NCBI GenBank assembly: GCA_900546515.1
Contig: URDG01000017.1
Span: forward strand, 1-56,267
From: an uncultured Eubacteriales bacterium
Lineage (GTDB): Bacteria; Bacillota; Clostridia; Oscillospirales; Oscillospiraceae
Reading direction: 5' to 3'
DNA length: 56,267 nucleotides
This document shows positions 19,397 to 26,966 of the stretch, piece after piece. Made by a program: the position numbers and the translations under genes. The notes beneath the pieces are model-generated. The model worked only from the letters and a program-made list of their open reading frames with translations, was not told the origin of the DNA and ran no database searches. Numbering within the stretch: position 1 is the first letter of the stretch; each line of letters starts with the position of its first letter.

Positions 19397-19616
19397 TTTA
19401 TTCTCTCCTCGCTTTTCTGTCAGTAAATAAAGGATAATATTTTAGTAACATTATTAGTAGAAAAAAATATTGTGGAAAACTCCGTGGAGATGTTGATATT
19501 TCTTAATTTTCGGTGTTCAAACTTTTGTGAAGAAATTTTCTGTTTTCCACACACCGTATGCTCACAAAAGTTTTCAACATTGCTTTTAGAGTTTTCAACA
19601 TGCATATGTTGATATC
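19397..19616. other. oriC: Candidate chromosomal replication origin (oriC)
   Basis: The dnaA-dnaN gap holds six DnaA-box-like 9-mers: TTTTCCACA at 19471-19479 (minus) and 19543-19551 (plus), TTTTCAACA at 19571-19579 and 19592-19600 (plus), and ATATCAACA at 19491-19499 and 19607-19615 (minus). On the minus strand the box at 19471-19479 is followed, after a 10-base A/T spacer, by CTA-CTA-ATA-ATG-TTA-CTA (19443-19460), like the Bacillus DnaA-trio. AT-rich sequence toward dnaN would be the unwinding element. Box calls are by eye; the function is inferred. Confidence 0.82.
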
Positions 19617-20928
19617 AGACGGAGTTTATATTGGACGTGATGTCCCTCACGGTACCGGCCATGTTCGGATCCGTTTTCAGCAGATCCTCTACCTTTCTTA
19701 TGGAGCTGAGAACCGTTGCATGGTTTCTCGCCTCATATTCGGCGCCGATATCCTTCAAAGAGAGATTCGTGAGCGAGCGCATGAGATACATTGACACCTG
19801 ACGCGCCATGGCCGTGTTTTTTGAGCGGTTCTGACCTCTCAGATCCTCTTCTCTCAGCGAATAGAAGCGCGCGGTTTCCTTGATGATGCGCTCGGGCGTG
19901 GGGATATACTCACCTGTCCTTATAACGTCCTTTATGGCGCGTTTTACGGAGTCTATCGTGATAGTGTCGTCAAGTATCTCCTTATATGCGGTGAGGCGTT
20001 TTATCACGCCTTCGATCTGACGGATGTTCGCGGTGATGTTCTCAGCGATATACGACACGGCTTCATCGGACAGGATAAGGCCGAGCTGAGCCGCCTTGTT
20101 GCGCGTTATGGCCATCCTTGTCTCAAGATCGGGCGGCTGTATGTCCGCCATCAGGCCGCCCTCAAAGCGGGTGCGGAGCCTGTCGTCCAGCAGGGACATT
20201 TCAAGCGGAGGACGGTCGGAGGTTATCACTATCTGATGACCGGCCTCGTAGATATTGTTGAAGGTATGGAAAAATTCTTCCTGAGTGGAGCGCTTTCCGG
20301 CGATGAACTGAATATCGTCGACAAGGAAGAGGTCGACGTTTCTGTACTTCATGCGGAAGTCCTCGACAGTGCCGTCCTTTATGGACTTGACCATCTGATT
20401 TGTAAAATCGTCGCCCTTTATATAGGCAAGCTTTTTTGACGGCTCACGCTCATGTATGGCCTGACCTATCGCAAGCAGAAGATGCGTTTTGCCGAGGCCG
20501 GAGTTTCCGTATATGAAAAGCGGATTATAAGTCACACCGGGCTTTTCCGCCACGGCTATGGCCGCCGCATGGGCAAATTTATTGGAGTTGCCGACAATGA
20601 AGCGGTCAAACGTGTAGCCCGCCATTTCAGGCAGCGCGTTGTCGTCATCGTCCTTTTTGCTGCTCTCATAGTCGTTTATCTCGTCCCCTGCGAGAACGGT
20701 CAGATCAAAGTCGCATGAGAACAGATCGGAGAGTGCCGCTTTTATGGTTTCGCTGAAACGGTTGACGATGATGCTGCGTTTAAAATCCGTCGTCGTGTGT
20801 ATGACAAGGCGGCAGTCGTCTATTTCAACGGGCTCACAGTCTGCAAACCATGTCTCTATAGCGGTGGGTGTGAGCTGCTTTGAAAGTATTTTTATTATCT
20901 CCTGCCATATATCGTTCAGAGAATTCAT
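19615..20928 (-). CDS. dnaA: Chromosomal replication initiator DnaA
   Basis: This 437-residue AAA+ initiator has the N-terminal helicase-loading domain I, Walker A GNSGLGKTHLLLA, Walker B LFLVDDIQFIAGK and sensor motifs. The C-terminal DNA-binding domain IV has ARQVSMYLMRSLTNLSLKDIG and the DnaA signature EARNHATVLSSIRKVE. The ATG at 20928 is preferred because GAGGTG sits just upstream; an in-frame TTG at 20940 would place that ribosome site inside the gene. Its stop region touches the first DnaA-box-like site of oriC. Confidence 0.97.
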   Translation of the reverse strand: MNSLNDIWQEIIKILSKQLTPTAIETWFADCEPVEIDDCRLVIHTTTDFKRSIIVNRFSETIKAALSDLFSCDFDLTVLAGDEINDYESSKKDDDDNALPEMAGYTFDRFIVGNSNKFAHAAAIAVAEKPGVTYNPLFIYGNSGLGKTHLLLAIGQAIHEREPSKKLAYIKGDDFTNQMVKSIKDGTVEDFRMKYRNVDLFLVDDIQFIAGKRSTQEEFFHTFNNIYEAGHQIVITSDRPPLEMSLLDDRLRTRFEGGLMADIQPPDLETRMAITRNKAAQLGLILSDEAVSYIAENITANIRQIEGVIKRLTAYKEILDDTITIDSVKRAIKDVIRTGEYIPTPERIIKETARFYSLREEDLRGQNRSKNTAMARQVSMYLMRSLTNLSLKDIGAEYEARNHATVLSSIRKVEDLLKTDPNMAGTVRDITSNINSV

Positions 20929-20963
20929 AAGGCACCTCAAAAAACTACATATTTAATCAAGTT

Positions 20964-20992
20964 ATTATATCAGAGTTTATCGGATAATGCAA
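20964..20992 (-). promoter_or_regulatory. dnaA promoter
   Basis: The minus strand reads TTGCAT, 17 bases, TATAAT, about 35 bases upstream of the dnaA start. The spacer contains TTATCCGAT on the minus strand (one base into the -35), two mismatches from a DnaA box; autoregulation is possible but unproven. Confidence 0.7.
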
Positions 20993-21039
20993 GATTCACG
21001 GCAAGATTTATAATATAATATAGTATACAAATGTATATG

Positions 21040-21073
21040 AAAAAGCACCTGCATTTCTGTGCAGGTGCTTTTC
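21040..21073 (-). terminator. serS terminator
   Basis: AAAAGCACCTGCA and TGCAGGTGCTTTT form a 13-bp stem with a short loop just past the serS stop codon. It separates serS transcription from the dnaA promoter. Confidence 0.88.
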
Positions 21074-21088
21074 GGAAAACAGGATCTG

Positions 21089-22393
21089 TTATTTCTTGGG
21101 GACGAGGAGCTTTGTGCCGCCCATATACGGCTGGAGCACTTCGGGGATAGTGACGCTGCCGTCCGCCTGAAGGTGATTTTCAAGGAAAGCGATGAGCATG
21201 CGCGGAGGCGCAACAACGGTGTTATTGAGCGTATGGGGCAGATATGTCTTTCCGTCGGCACCCTTTACGCGCATTCTGAGACGGCGAGCCTGAGCATCGC
21301 CGAGGTTGGAGCAGGAGCAGACCTCAAAATATTTTTTCTGTCTGGGCGACCATGCCTCTATATCGCAGGACTTGACCTTCAGGTCTGCGAGGTCTCCGGA
21401 GCAGCATTCGAGCTGGCGCACTGGTATTTCCATGCTGCGGAACAGCTCCACGGAGAAGCGCCACATCTTTTCGTACCAGGCCATCGAATCCTCGGGCTTG
21501 CATACGACGATCATTTCCTGCTTTTCAAACTGATGGATGCGGTACACGCCGCGCTCCTCTATGCCGTGCGCGCCCTTCTCCTTGCGGAAGCACGGAGAAT
21601 AGCTGGTGAGCGTCTGCGGCAGAGTTTCCTCGGGGATGATCTGGTCGATGAATTTACCGATCATGGAGTGCTCGGACGTGCCTATGAGATAGAGATCCTC
21701 GCCCTCTATCTTGTACATCATTGCGTCCATATCCGTCTGACTCATGACGCCCTCGACGACGTTGCCGTGGATCATGAACGGCGGTATGCAGTAGATGAAG
21801 CCTTTATTTATCATGAAATCGCGCGCATACGCCAGAACTGCGGAATGCAGGCGGGCAACGTCGCCCATGAGATAGTAAAAGCCGTTGCCGGAGACGCGCC
21901 CTGCCGCGTCCATATCCACGCCGTTCAGGCTTTCCATGATCTGAGTGTGATAAGGTATCTCAAAATCAGGCACGACGGGCTCGCCGAAGCGCTGGACTTC
22001 AACGTTATAGCTGTCGTCCGGGCCGATGGGAACGCTGGGGTCGATGATATTCGGAATATTGAGCATGATGTGACGGATGCGCTCTGCGTACTGCTCTTCA
22101 AGCTTCTCAAGCTCTGCAAGGCGGTCCGCGTTCTTTTTGACCTGCTCCTTGATCTTTTCGGCCTCTTCAAGCTTGCTGGGGTCCTTTTTTGCCTGACCCA
22201 TCAGCATGCCTATCTGCTTTGAAAGCGTATTGCGGCTTGCGCGCAGGTCGCTGGCCTCGGTTATTGCGGCTCTGTTCTTTGCGTCAAGCTCCAGCACCTC
22301 GTCAACGAGCGGCAGCTTTGCATCCTGAAATTTTTTCTTTATGTTTTCCTTTACTATGTCCGGGTTTTCGCGTACAAATTTAATGTCCAGCAT
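21089..22393 (-). CDS. serS: Seryl-tRNA synthetase
   Basis: This 434-residue class II synthetase charges tRNA-Ser. It has an N-terminal coiled-coil arm (about residues 30-105, rich in Lys, Glu and Leu), then motif 2 in CFRKEKGAHGIEERGVYRIHQFEK and motif 3 in NTVVAPPRMLIAFLENH. Typical PDFEIPYHTQIMESLNG-type sequence lies between arm and core. It lies between parB and dnaA on the same strand, with a 21-base gap to parB. Confidence 0.96.
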   Translation of the reverse strand: MLDIKFVRENPDIVKENIKKKFQDAKLPLVDEVLELDAKNRAAITEASDLRASRNTLSKQIGMLMGQAKKDPSKLEEAEKIKEQVKKNADRLAELEKLEEQYAERIRHIMLNIPNIIDPSVPIGPDDSYNVEVQRFGEPVVPDFEIPYHTQIMESLNGVDMDAAGRVSGNGFYYLMGDVARLHSAVLAYARDFMINKGFIYCIPPFMIHGNVVEGVMSQTDMDAMMYKIEGEDLYLIGTSEHSMIGKFIDQIIPEETLPQTLTSYSPCFRKEKGAHGIEERGVYRIHQFEKQEMIVVCKPEDSMAWYEKMWRFSVELFRSMEIPVRQLECCSGDLADLKVKSCDIEAWSPRQKKYFEVCSCSNLGDAQARRLRMRVKGADGKTYLPHTLNNTVVAPPRMLIAFLENHLQADGSVTIPEVLQPYMGGTKLLVPKK

Positions 22394-22414
22394 GTCTTTA
22401 TATCCCCCAATAAG

Positions 22415-23275
22415 TTATAGTTTTTTCAGTTTTTCTATCAGCGCTTCCCTGTCGTCGCTGCCGTAGAATTCTATTTCGATCCTGCCCGTTTTTTTGCCGT
22501 CGGTCAGCGTAACGCGCCGCCCGAGAATTGCCGTCAGCTCGCCGGATACCTCCGCGGCATAATCGACGTTTATTCCGCTGTTTTTTTGCTTTGCGGGCTT
22601 CGGCTCGCGCTGCATACGGTTTGCCAGCTCCTCGGTTTTTCTGACGGAGAGAGCTTTGCTTATAACCTCGTTTGCCGCGTCAAGCTGTTTTTTGCTGTCG
22701 TTTATCGTCAGCAGCGCCCTCGCGTGACCGGCGGAGAGTTTTCCCTTTTCCACCAGATCCAGCACTCCGCCAGATAGAGAGAGCAGACGCATTGAATTTG
22801 TTATTGCCGGTCTTGAACGCCCGACGCTTTTTGCCGCTTCCTCCTGCGTCAGTCCGTAGACCTCAATAAGAGTTTTATAGCCCTTGGCCTCCTCTATTGG
22901 ATTCAGATCTTCCCTCTGCAAATTTTCTACCAGAGCCAGCTCCGCCGTGCGTCTGTCGTCTGCCTCTATCACGCGCACGGGTACTTCCTTCAGACCTGCC
23001 ATGCGGCTTGCGCGCCAGCGGCGTTCGCCTGCAATTATCTGATAGTATCCCGAATCCAGCTTGCGCGCCACAATGGGCTGTATCAGTCCGAACTGTTCTA
23101 TTGAATCGGCCAGATCCTGAAGCGCCGCCTCGTCAAAGTATTCGCGCGGCTGTTCCTTCCGCGGCTCCACCTTTGATATGGGAAGCGTCATAAGCTCTGA
23201 TTCGGCTTCACTGAAATCGTCCTCGCCGAACAGTACACCGAGACCGGTGCCGAGACCCTTCTTTTCCTTTGCCAT
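22415..23275 (-). CDS. parB: Chromosome-partitioning CTPase ParB (Spo0J)
   Basis: This 286-residue protein starts at the ATG at 23275, with AGGAGG four to five bases upstream; a longer frame to 23308 overlaps parA and lacks this site. It has the ParA-stimulating N-terminus (KKGLGTGLGVLFGED), the CTP-binding patch GERRWRA, a central helix-turn-helix (LTQEEAAKSVGRSRPAITNSMRLL) and a C-terminal dimerisation domain. It binds the parS sites 0.9 kb away and loads condensin. It starts 13 bases after parA. Confidence 0.95.
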   Translation of the reverse strand: MAKEKKGLGTGLGVLFGEDDFSEAESELMTLPISKVEPRKEQPREYFDEAALQDLADSIEQFGLIQPIVARKLDSGYYQIIAGERRWRASRMAGLKEVPVRVIEADDRRTAELALVENLQREDLNPIEEAKGYKTLIEVYGLTQEEAAKSVGRSRPAITNSMRLLSLSGGVLDLVEKGKLSAGHARALLTINDSKKQLDAANEVISKALSVRKTEELANRMQREPKPAKQKNSGINVDYAAEVSGELTAILGRRVTLTDGKKTGRIEIEFYGSDDREALIEKLKKL

Positions 23276-23288
23276 TTTTCCTCCTGTC

Positions 23289-24047
23289 TCAGCCGTCGTT
23301 TCTGGCAATGAATTCTTTTGCCAGCTCTATATATGCACGGCTTCCCTTATTGAATTTGTCGTATACGATTCCCGGCAGCCCATGACTCGGCGCCTCGGAG
23401 AGACGCACTGAGCGCGGTATTACGGTGTCATATACCTTGCCTTCAAGATATTTTCTCAGCTCCGCCGCGACCTGCGCCGTTAGATTTGCGCGCGCGTCGT
23501 ACATCGTGAGCACGATTCCCTCTACGTCAAGACGCTTGTTGAGCCGCTTTTTGCACATCTTTATGCTGGTGATGAGATCCGCTATTCCCTCCAGCGCGTA
23601 ATACTCGCACTGCATCGGGATAAGAACGCTGTCCGCAGCGACAAGAGCGTTCACGGTCAGCAGCTCCAGCGACGGAGGGCAGTCGATGAGCATATAGTCA
23701 TATTCACTGTATAGGGCAAAGAGAGCGTTTTTCATCACGTACTCTCTTTCAGACGCATCTATAAGCTCGACCGACGCGGCGGCTAGCTCCTTGCTTGCAG
23801 GTATGACGTCTCCATATTCCGTATGGACGACACATTTTTCCGCCGGAACGGAGTTTATCATCATGTCGTATGTATTCGGACGTGTGCTTTTTGCAACGCC
23901 CATGCCGGTGCTTGCGTTTCCCTGCGGGTCGCTGTCAACAAGCAGCACACGTTTTCCGAGCTGTCTGAGCGCCGCACACAGATTGACGCTCGTTGTCGTT
24001 TTCCCAACGCCGCCTTTCTGATTAGCCACCGCTATAATTTTTGCCAT
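23289..24047 (-). CDS. parA: Chromosome-partitioning ATPase ParA (Soj)
   Basis: This 252-residue deviant-Walker ATPase has Walker A KGGVGKTTTSVNL near the N-terminus, DSDPQGNASTG (A') and YMLIDCPPSLELLTVNAL (Walker B). It acts with ParB on origin segregation, and Soj-type proteins also control DnaA. No N-terminal DNA-binding extension is present, as expected for a chromosomal Soj. It has a strong promoter whose -35 box directly abuts a parS site. Confidence 0.95.
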   Translation of the reverse strand: MAKIIAVANQKGGVGKTTTSVNLCAALRQLGKRVLLVDSDPQGNASTGMGVAKSTRPNTYDMMINSVPAEKCVVHTEYGDVIPASKELAAASVELIDASEREYVMKNALFALYSEYDYMLIDCPPSLELLTVNALVAADSVLIPMQCEYYALEGIADLITSIKMCKKRLNKRLDVEGIVLTMYDARANLTAQVAAELRKYLEGKVYDTVIPRSVRLSEAPSHGLPGIVYDKFNKGSRAYIELAKEFIARNDG

Positions 24048-24104
24048 AGTTTTCTCCTATGTTTTTATCTGATGCTATCCTTACGTTTTTGTCAACCGAG
24101 GGGT

Positions 24105-24133
24105 ATTATAGCAGTATCTTTTATATATTTCAA
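24105..24133 (-). promoter_or_regulatory. parA promoter, abutting parS
   Basis: The minus strand reads TTGAAA, 17 bases, TATAAT. The -35 box (24128-24133) ends exactly where the first parS palindrome begins (24134). ParB spreading from this site would cover the promoter. Confidence 0.75.
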
Positions 24134-24149
24134 TGTTTCACGTGAAACA
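24134..24149. promoter_or_regulatory. parS: parS site 1
   Basis: TGTTTCACGTGAAACA, the perfect 16-bp Bacillus/Clostridia parS palindrome, upstream of parA. It is the nucleation site for ParB clamps. Confidence 0.95.
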
Positions 24150-24172
24150 ATTTTAATTTTATATTTTTTGAT

Positions 24173-24204
24173 CCGGGCAATGTTTCACGTGAAACATTGC
24201 CCGG
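24173..24204. promoter_or_regulatory. parS: parS site 2 inside a 32-bp perfect palindrome
   Basis: A second exact parS (24181-24196), 31 bases after the end of the first. The perfect symmetry extends eight more bases on each side (CCGGGCAA and TTGCCCGG), giving an uninterrupted 32-bp palindrome, longer than ParB needs. Confidence 0.93.
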
Positions 24205-24240
24205 CACAGACTGTCAAAAAATCATTTTTGCCAGTCTGCT

Positions 24241-24274
24241 TAAAAATCTGAACTTTTTTGAAAGTTCAGATTTT
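24241..24274. terminator. Bidirectional hairpin terminator
   Basis: AAAAATCTGAACTTT and AAAGTTCAGATTTTT pair over 15 bases around a four-base loop, with A/T runs on both outer flanks. No recognised gene ends here on either strand, so it either insulates parS/parA or ends an unannotated RNA. Confidence 0.7.
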
Positions 24275-24285
24275 TTCTTATTGTA

Positions 24286-24317
24286 CGTGAAAGACACCCC
24301 TCCTGGGTTTCTTTCAC
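24286..24317. other. Strong hairpin with CCTCC/AGGAG loop
   Basis: GTGAAAGA-ACCC pairs with GGGT-TCTTTCAC (12 bp, one internal mismatch) around the five-base loop CTCCT. On the minus strand the loop reads AGGAG. It sits 12 bases from the adjacent terminator hairpin, with no ORF nearby. It could be a small-RNA stem or a leftover leader structure. Confidence 0.4.
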
Positions 24318-24338
24318 CGTATCTTCCTTCCCGTAACT

Positions 24339-24729
24339 TTACCATCAGTTGACAAGGACACACACGGTTTTGACGGGCAGAAAAACGCTCATGCTGCTTC
24401 AAAGCCCTTGCCAATACACAAAGTATTGCCTGCGGACTTTTCATTGCCTGAACACATTTCTGCTCCGGCAAAACTGCTTGCACCTGACTGTGATGAATTT
24501 TCGTGTGATTTTTGGTTTTTGAGACGCAGACGGGCTGTAACTCTGATATATCAAATCAAAGCCCAACGAAGTGGGTTTGATTTGAAAAGGAAGAAGGAGA
24601 TTGCACAGTGCAGCTTTTGCCGCGAGGCGGAAGCGGAACGAGGCAAGCTTCTTCTGACGCGGTGAAAAGGACAAAAAGCACCGGAAAGACACGCTGTCAG
24701 GCGTGTGTGCTCTTGTCAATTGATGGTAA
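24339..24729. mobile_element. MITE-like 391-bp element with inverted terminal repeats
   Basis: The ends (24339-24366 and 24702-24729) are inverted repeats matching at 25 of 28 positions. Both begin TTACCATCA, share TTGACAAG, and end CACACACG read inward. The inside holds a further hairpin at 24552-24584 (CAAATCAAA..CCC with GGGTTTGATTTG) and a GC-rich imperfect repeat near 24620. No credible gene is present; overlapping open frames on the minus strand have low-complexity composition and no ribosome sites. I found no clear target-site duplication. The translated interior reminds me of hypothetical proteins recurring in gut Clostridia genomes, which would suggest a multicopy repeat, but that is recollection. 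Confidence 0.6.
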
Positions 24730-24738
24730 GATTATATC

Positions 24739-24766
24739 AAAAAAGCGGCCGGAGGCCGCTTTTTTT
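24739..24766 (-). terminator. Terminator of the Ig-repeat protein gene
   Basis: AAAAAAGCGGCC, GGA, GGCCGCTTTTTT: a compact stem-loop with T-runs in both directions, 28 bases past the stop codon of the Ig-repeat gene and immediately outside the MITE-like element. Confidence 0.88.
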
Positions 24767-24793
24767 GAATTCGGTTATGCTGAGGGGAAATTT

Positions 24794-26551
24794 TTATCTG
24801 TCGTAATCGTCTTTGCCGCGGTTATCGGAAGAGTTCCTGTCGCCTCTGCCGTAATTTTTGTCGTAGCCGTCGTCATATTCTCTTCTGTCGTAACCATCGT
24901 TATACTCGTCGTAGTTTTTGCCGTTTCCGGACTTGCCCTTGCTGCTGAGATTCTTCAGCAGGAAGAATACGCCTACGCCGATAGCGGCCGCGGCCAGAAC
25001 CATGGCGATAACAGGGCCGATTATTGCAGAGCCTACGCCGCCTGCATTGTCAGTGGGCTCGGGAGACGGGGTAGCCGTAGGTGCGGCGTATGTAACGGCG
25101 ACAGGTGAGGAGTAGATGACCTTGCTGGTATGGGTGCCGTCGGTGGACCATACGCCGACGTAGTAGTACTTGGTGCCTGATATTGTGTCGGGCTTGTAGC
25201 TTGCGGACTGTGCGCCGCCTATGGCCGTGCCGTTGGCATTGCTGTTGGTATCATTGCGGTACCACTGGTATCTCAGCTCCACGTTTTCGCCCTGAGATAC
25301 GGCGGAAGCGACGACGGACAGCGTGGTGGTCTCGCCCTCATTAAGCACAGCGCCGACAGGCTGAGAGGATATTGTCGGAGCCGAAACGGAGGAGCTGGAG
25401 TCACCGGTGTTGGGGCGCGTCGTGGCGGAGGGAGATGCGGAAGCGCCGGGAACATAGGTCGTGGAGGGCTTTGCGGTGGTCGAGGGGGTGCTGGTGGAGC
25501 TGCCGGTATTCGAGGATGCGCCGCGAACGCGGATCACTGCGCCGTTGGAGCAGACAAAGGTCTTGCCGTCCGCTGCGATGAATTTGCATTCAACGGACCA
25601 CTCGTTCATTGAAGCCGGAATATTGCTGAGCACCAGAGTGTCGCCGTCCACGCCGGAGACGCTGAGACCTCTGAAGTAGCTGGGGGCGTCCTTCGCGTTG
25701 ATGGTCTGGGTGGTGTCCTTGCTGACGATACGCCACACATGCTTTGCCGCATTGTCAGCGCGCGCAATGAATGTGGCGGAGCCGCCAGCGTCGACCGTCT
25801 CGCCGGTCGGGTTCTTTGTCACCTTGAGCTGACCGCCGTTATAGGTGACGGAAACGATGTTGGAGTAAACAGGGCTGCTGTTCTGGGTCCCGTTTGTGGC
25901 GATGATGCCGACAAAATAATAATACGTGGTGTTGACAAGGGGAGTGGTGAAGGTGCTGGAGTTGGAATTATTGATAGCGACTGCGTTGGAGCCGTTGCTG
26001 TTCTTGGAGTAGAACCACTGGTAAACAAGGGATACGCCGTTGCCGAGGTTGGGGCAGGTCGCGGTCACGGAGAGAGTCGCGGTCTGACCGGAGACAAGGC
26101 TTGCAGAGCTGGGCTGCGTCAGGATGGTGGGCGTGCTCACGCCGGAGGGAGCCGCTGTCGGAGCGGGGGTAGCGGTGGGCGCGGGCGTAGCGTCGACGAC
26201 CTTGATGATGCAGCTTGTGGTCGTGGTGACGTAGGTGCCGTTGACAACGCCGGCCGCGGTGCAGGTGATGACGTCGTCGCTCATTGCCGTTGCGCGGATG
26301 GTGGCGCCGGTCGCGGTGCCGCTGCTGCTCTGCCAGGTGTAGGTGATGGCCGGAGCGTCGGCACTGGCTATGGTATATGCAGCCGCCACGGACAGCTCAA
26401 ACTGGCTGCCCTTCGTGTAGGTCATTGTACCGGGCAGCGGGGTAGTGAAAACAATGCCGCCGTCGTCTGCATAAGCCGGAGCCGCCATGGCGAACACCAG
26501 CGCTGCGGCGATCGCCACAGTGAGAAGAAGCCTTAAGTATTTCTTTTTCAT
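24794..26551 (-). CDS. Surface protein with Ig-like repeats, membrane anchor and Asp/Tyr-rich tail
   Basis: This protein of about 585 residues starts at the ATG at 26551, with AGGAGG eight bases upstream. It has a signal peptide ending near AYA-DD (about residue 28), four Ig-like segments of 85-100 residues (each with a YxW core and a late Tyr-rich strand), and Pro/Thr/Ser linkers such as TPAPTATPAP. One membrane helix follows near 505-530 (IIGPVIAMVLAAAAIGVGVFF). The cytoplasmic tail of about 45 residues is unusually rich in Asp, Tyr, Gly, Asn and Arg. A surface or adhesive role is likely but unproven. It has its own promoter and terminator. Confidence 0.75.
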   Translation of the reverse strand: MKKKYLRLLLTVAIAAALVFAMAAPAYADDGGIVFTTPLPGTMTYTKGSQFELSVAAAYTIASADAPAITYTWQSSSGTATGATIRATAMSDDVITCTAAGVVNGTYVTTTTSCIIKVVDATPAPTATPAPTAAPSGVSTPTILTQPSSASLVSGQTATLSVTATCPNLGNGVSLVYQWFYSKNSNGSNAVAINNSNSSTFTTPLVNTTYYYFVGIIATNGTQNSSPVYSNIVSVTYNGGQLKVTKNPTGETVDAGGSATFIARADNAAKHVWRIVSKDTTQTINAKDAPSYFRGLSVSGVDGDTLVLSNIPASMNEWSVECKFIAADGKTFVCSNGAVIRVRGASSNTGSSTSTPSTTAKPSTTYVPGASASPSATTRPNTGDSSSSVSAPTISSQPVGAVLNEGETTTLSVVASAVSQGENVELRYQWYRNDTNSNANGTAIGGAQSASYKPDTISGTKYYYVGVWSTDGTHTSKVIYSSPVAVTYAAPTATPSPEPTDNAGGVGSAIIGPVIAMVLAAAAIGVGVFFLLKNLSSKGKSGNGKNYDEYNDGYDRREYDDGYDKNYGRGDRNSSDNRGKDDYDR

Positions 26552-26580
26552 TTTCAAATCCTCCTAAAGGGTTACATAAC

Positions 26581-26609
26581 ATTATACAGTATGCGGGGAC
26601 CGTTTGCAA
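26581..26609 (-). promoter_or_regulatory. Promoter of the Ig-repeat protein gene
   Basis: The minus strand reads TTGCAA, 17 bases, TATAAT, about 30 bases upstream of the start codon. Confidence 0.7.
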
Positions 26610-26701
26610 CAGCAAATAATTCTTTTCCGGTAAAATCGCCGGAATTCAACGTTTTTGCGGGATATGTGCCGGGCTGAACGGCGGATAAGACGCCGCGGCG
26701 T

Positions 26702-26729
26702 TTGACATAACCGCTGTGCATCTTATATT
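26702..26729 (+). promoter_or_regulatory. Possible plus-strand promoter
   Basis: TTGACA, 16 bases, TATATT within the 415-base intergenic gap. It lies about 240 bases before the next plus-strand gene, and no reading frame with a ribosome site starts just after it. Confidence 0.4.
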
Positions 26730-26848
26730 GGGACGATGCGCGGCCGTTTGCCCCTGCTGTTGGTATAGACGCGAAAAAAGCGGAAAAGTTGCATGCTGCG
26801 GCAAAATTTTTTTTGAAGATATTTCCGAGGGCATGCGGGGCCGGACGG

Positions 26849-26878
26849 TTGAAATGAATGTGGCCGGTATGATATAAT
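26849..26878 (+). promoter_or_regulatory. Promoter of the 81-residue protein gene
   Basis: TTGAAA, 18 bases, TATAAT, about 90 bases upstream of the ATG at 26967. The rest of the 26552-26966 gap shows only scattered short GC-rich repeats and no gene. Confidence 0.6.
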
Positions 26879-26966
26879 CATGCCGCTGTAAAAAAGCCGT
26901 CACTGAAAACGGCCGCGGTCGAGATCAACTGTATGCGCCGTTAAAACGTAAGCCGGAGGCGAAGCT

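Noticed and set aside
24214..24719. Two overlapping minus-strand open frames (89 and 92 codons) as hypothetical genes
   Set aside because: They lie across the ends of the inverted-repeat element and its hairpins, lack ribosome sites, and have Lys/Ser/Phe/Arg-rich composition. A repeat element explains them better.
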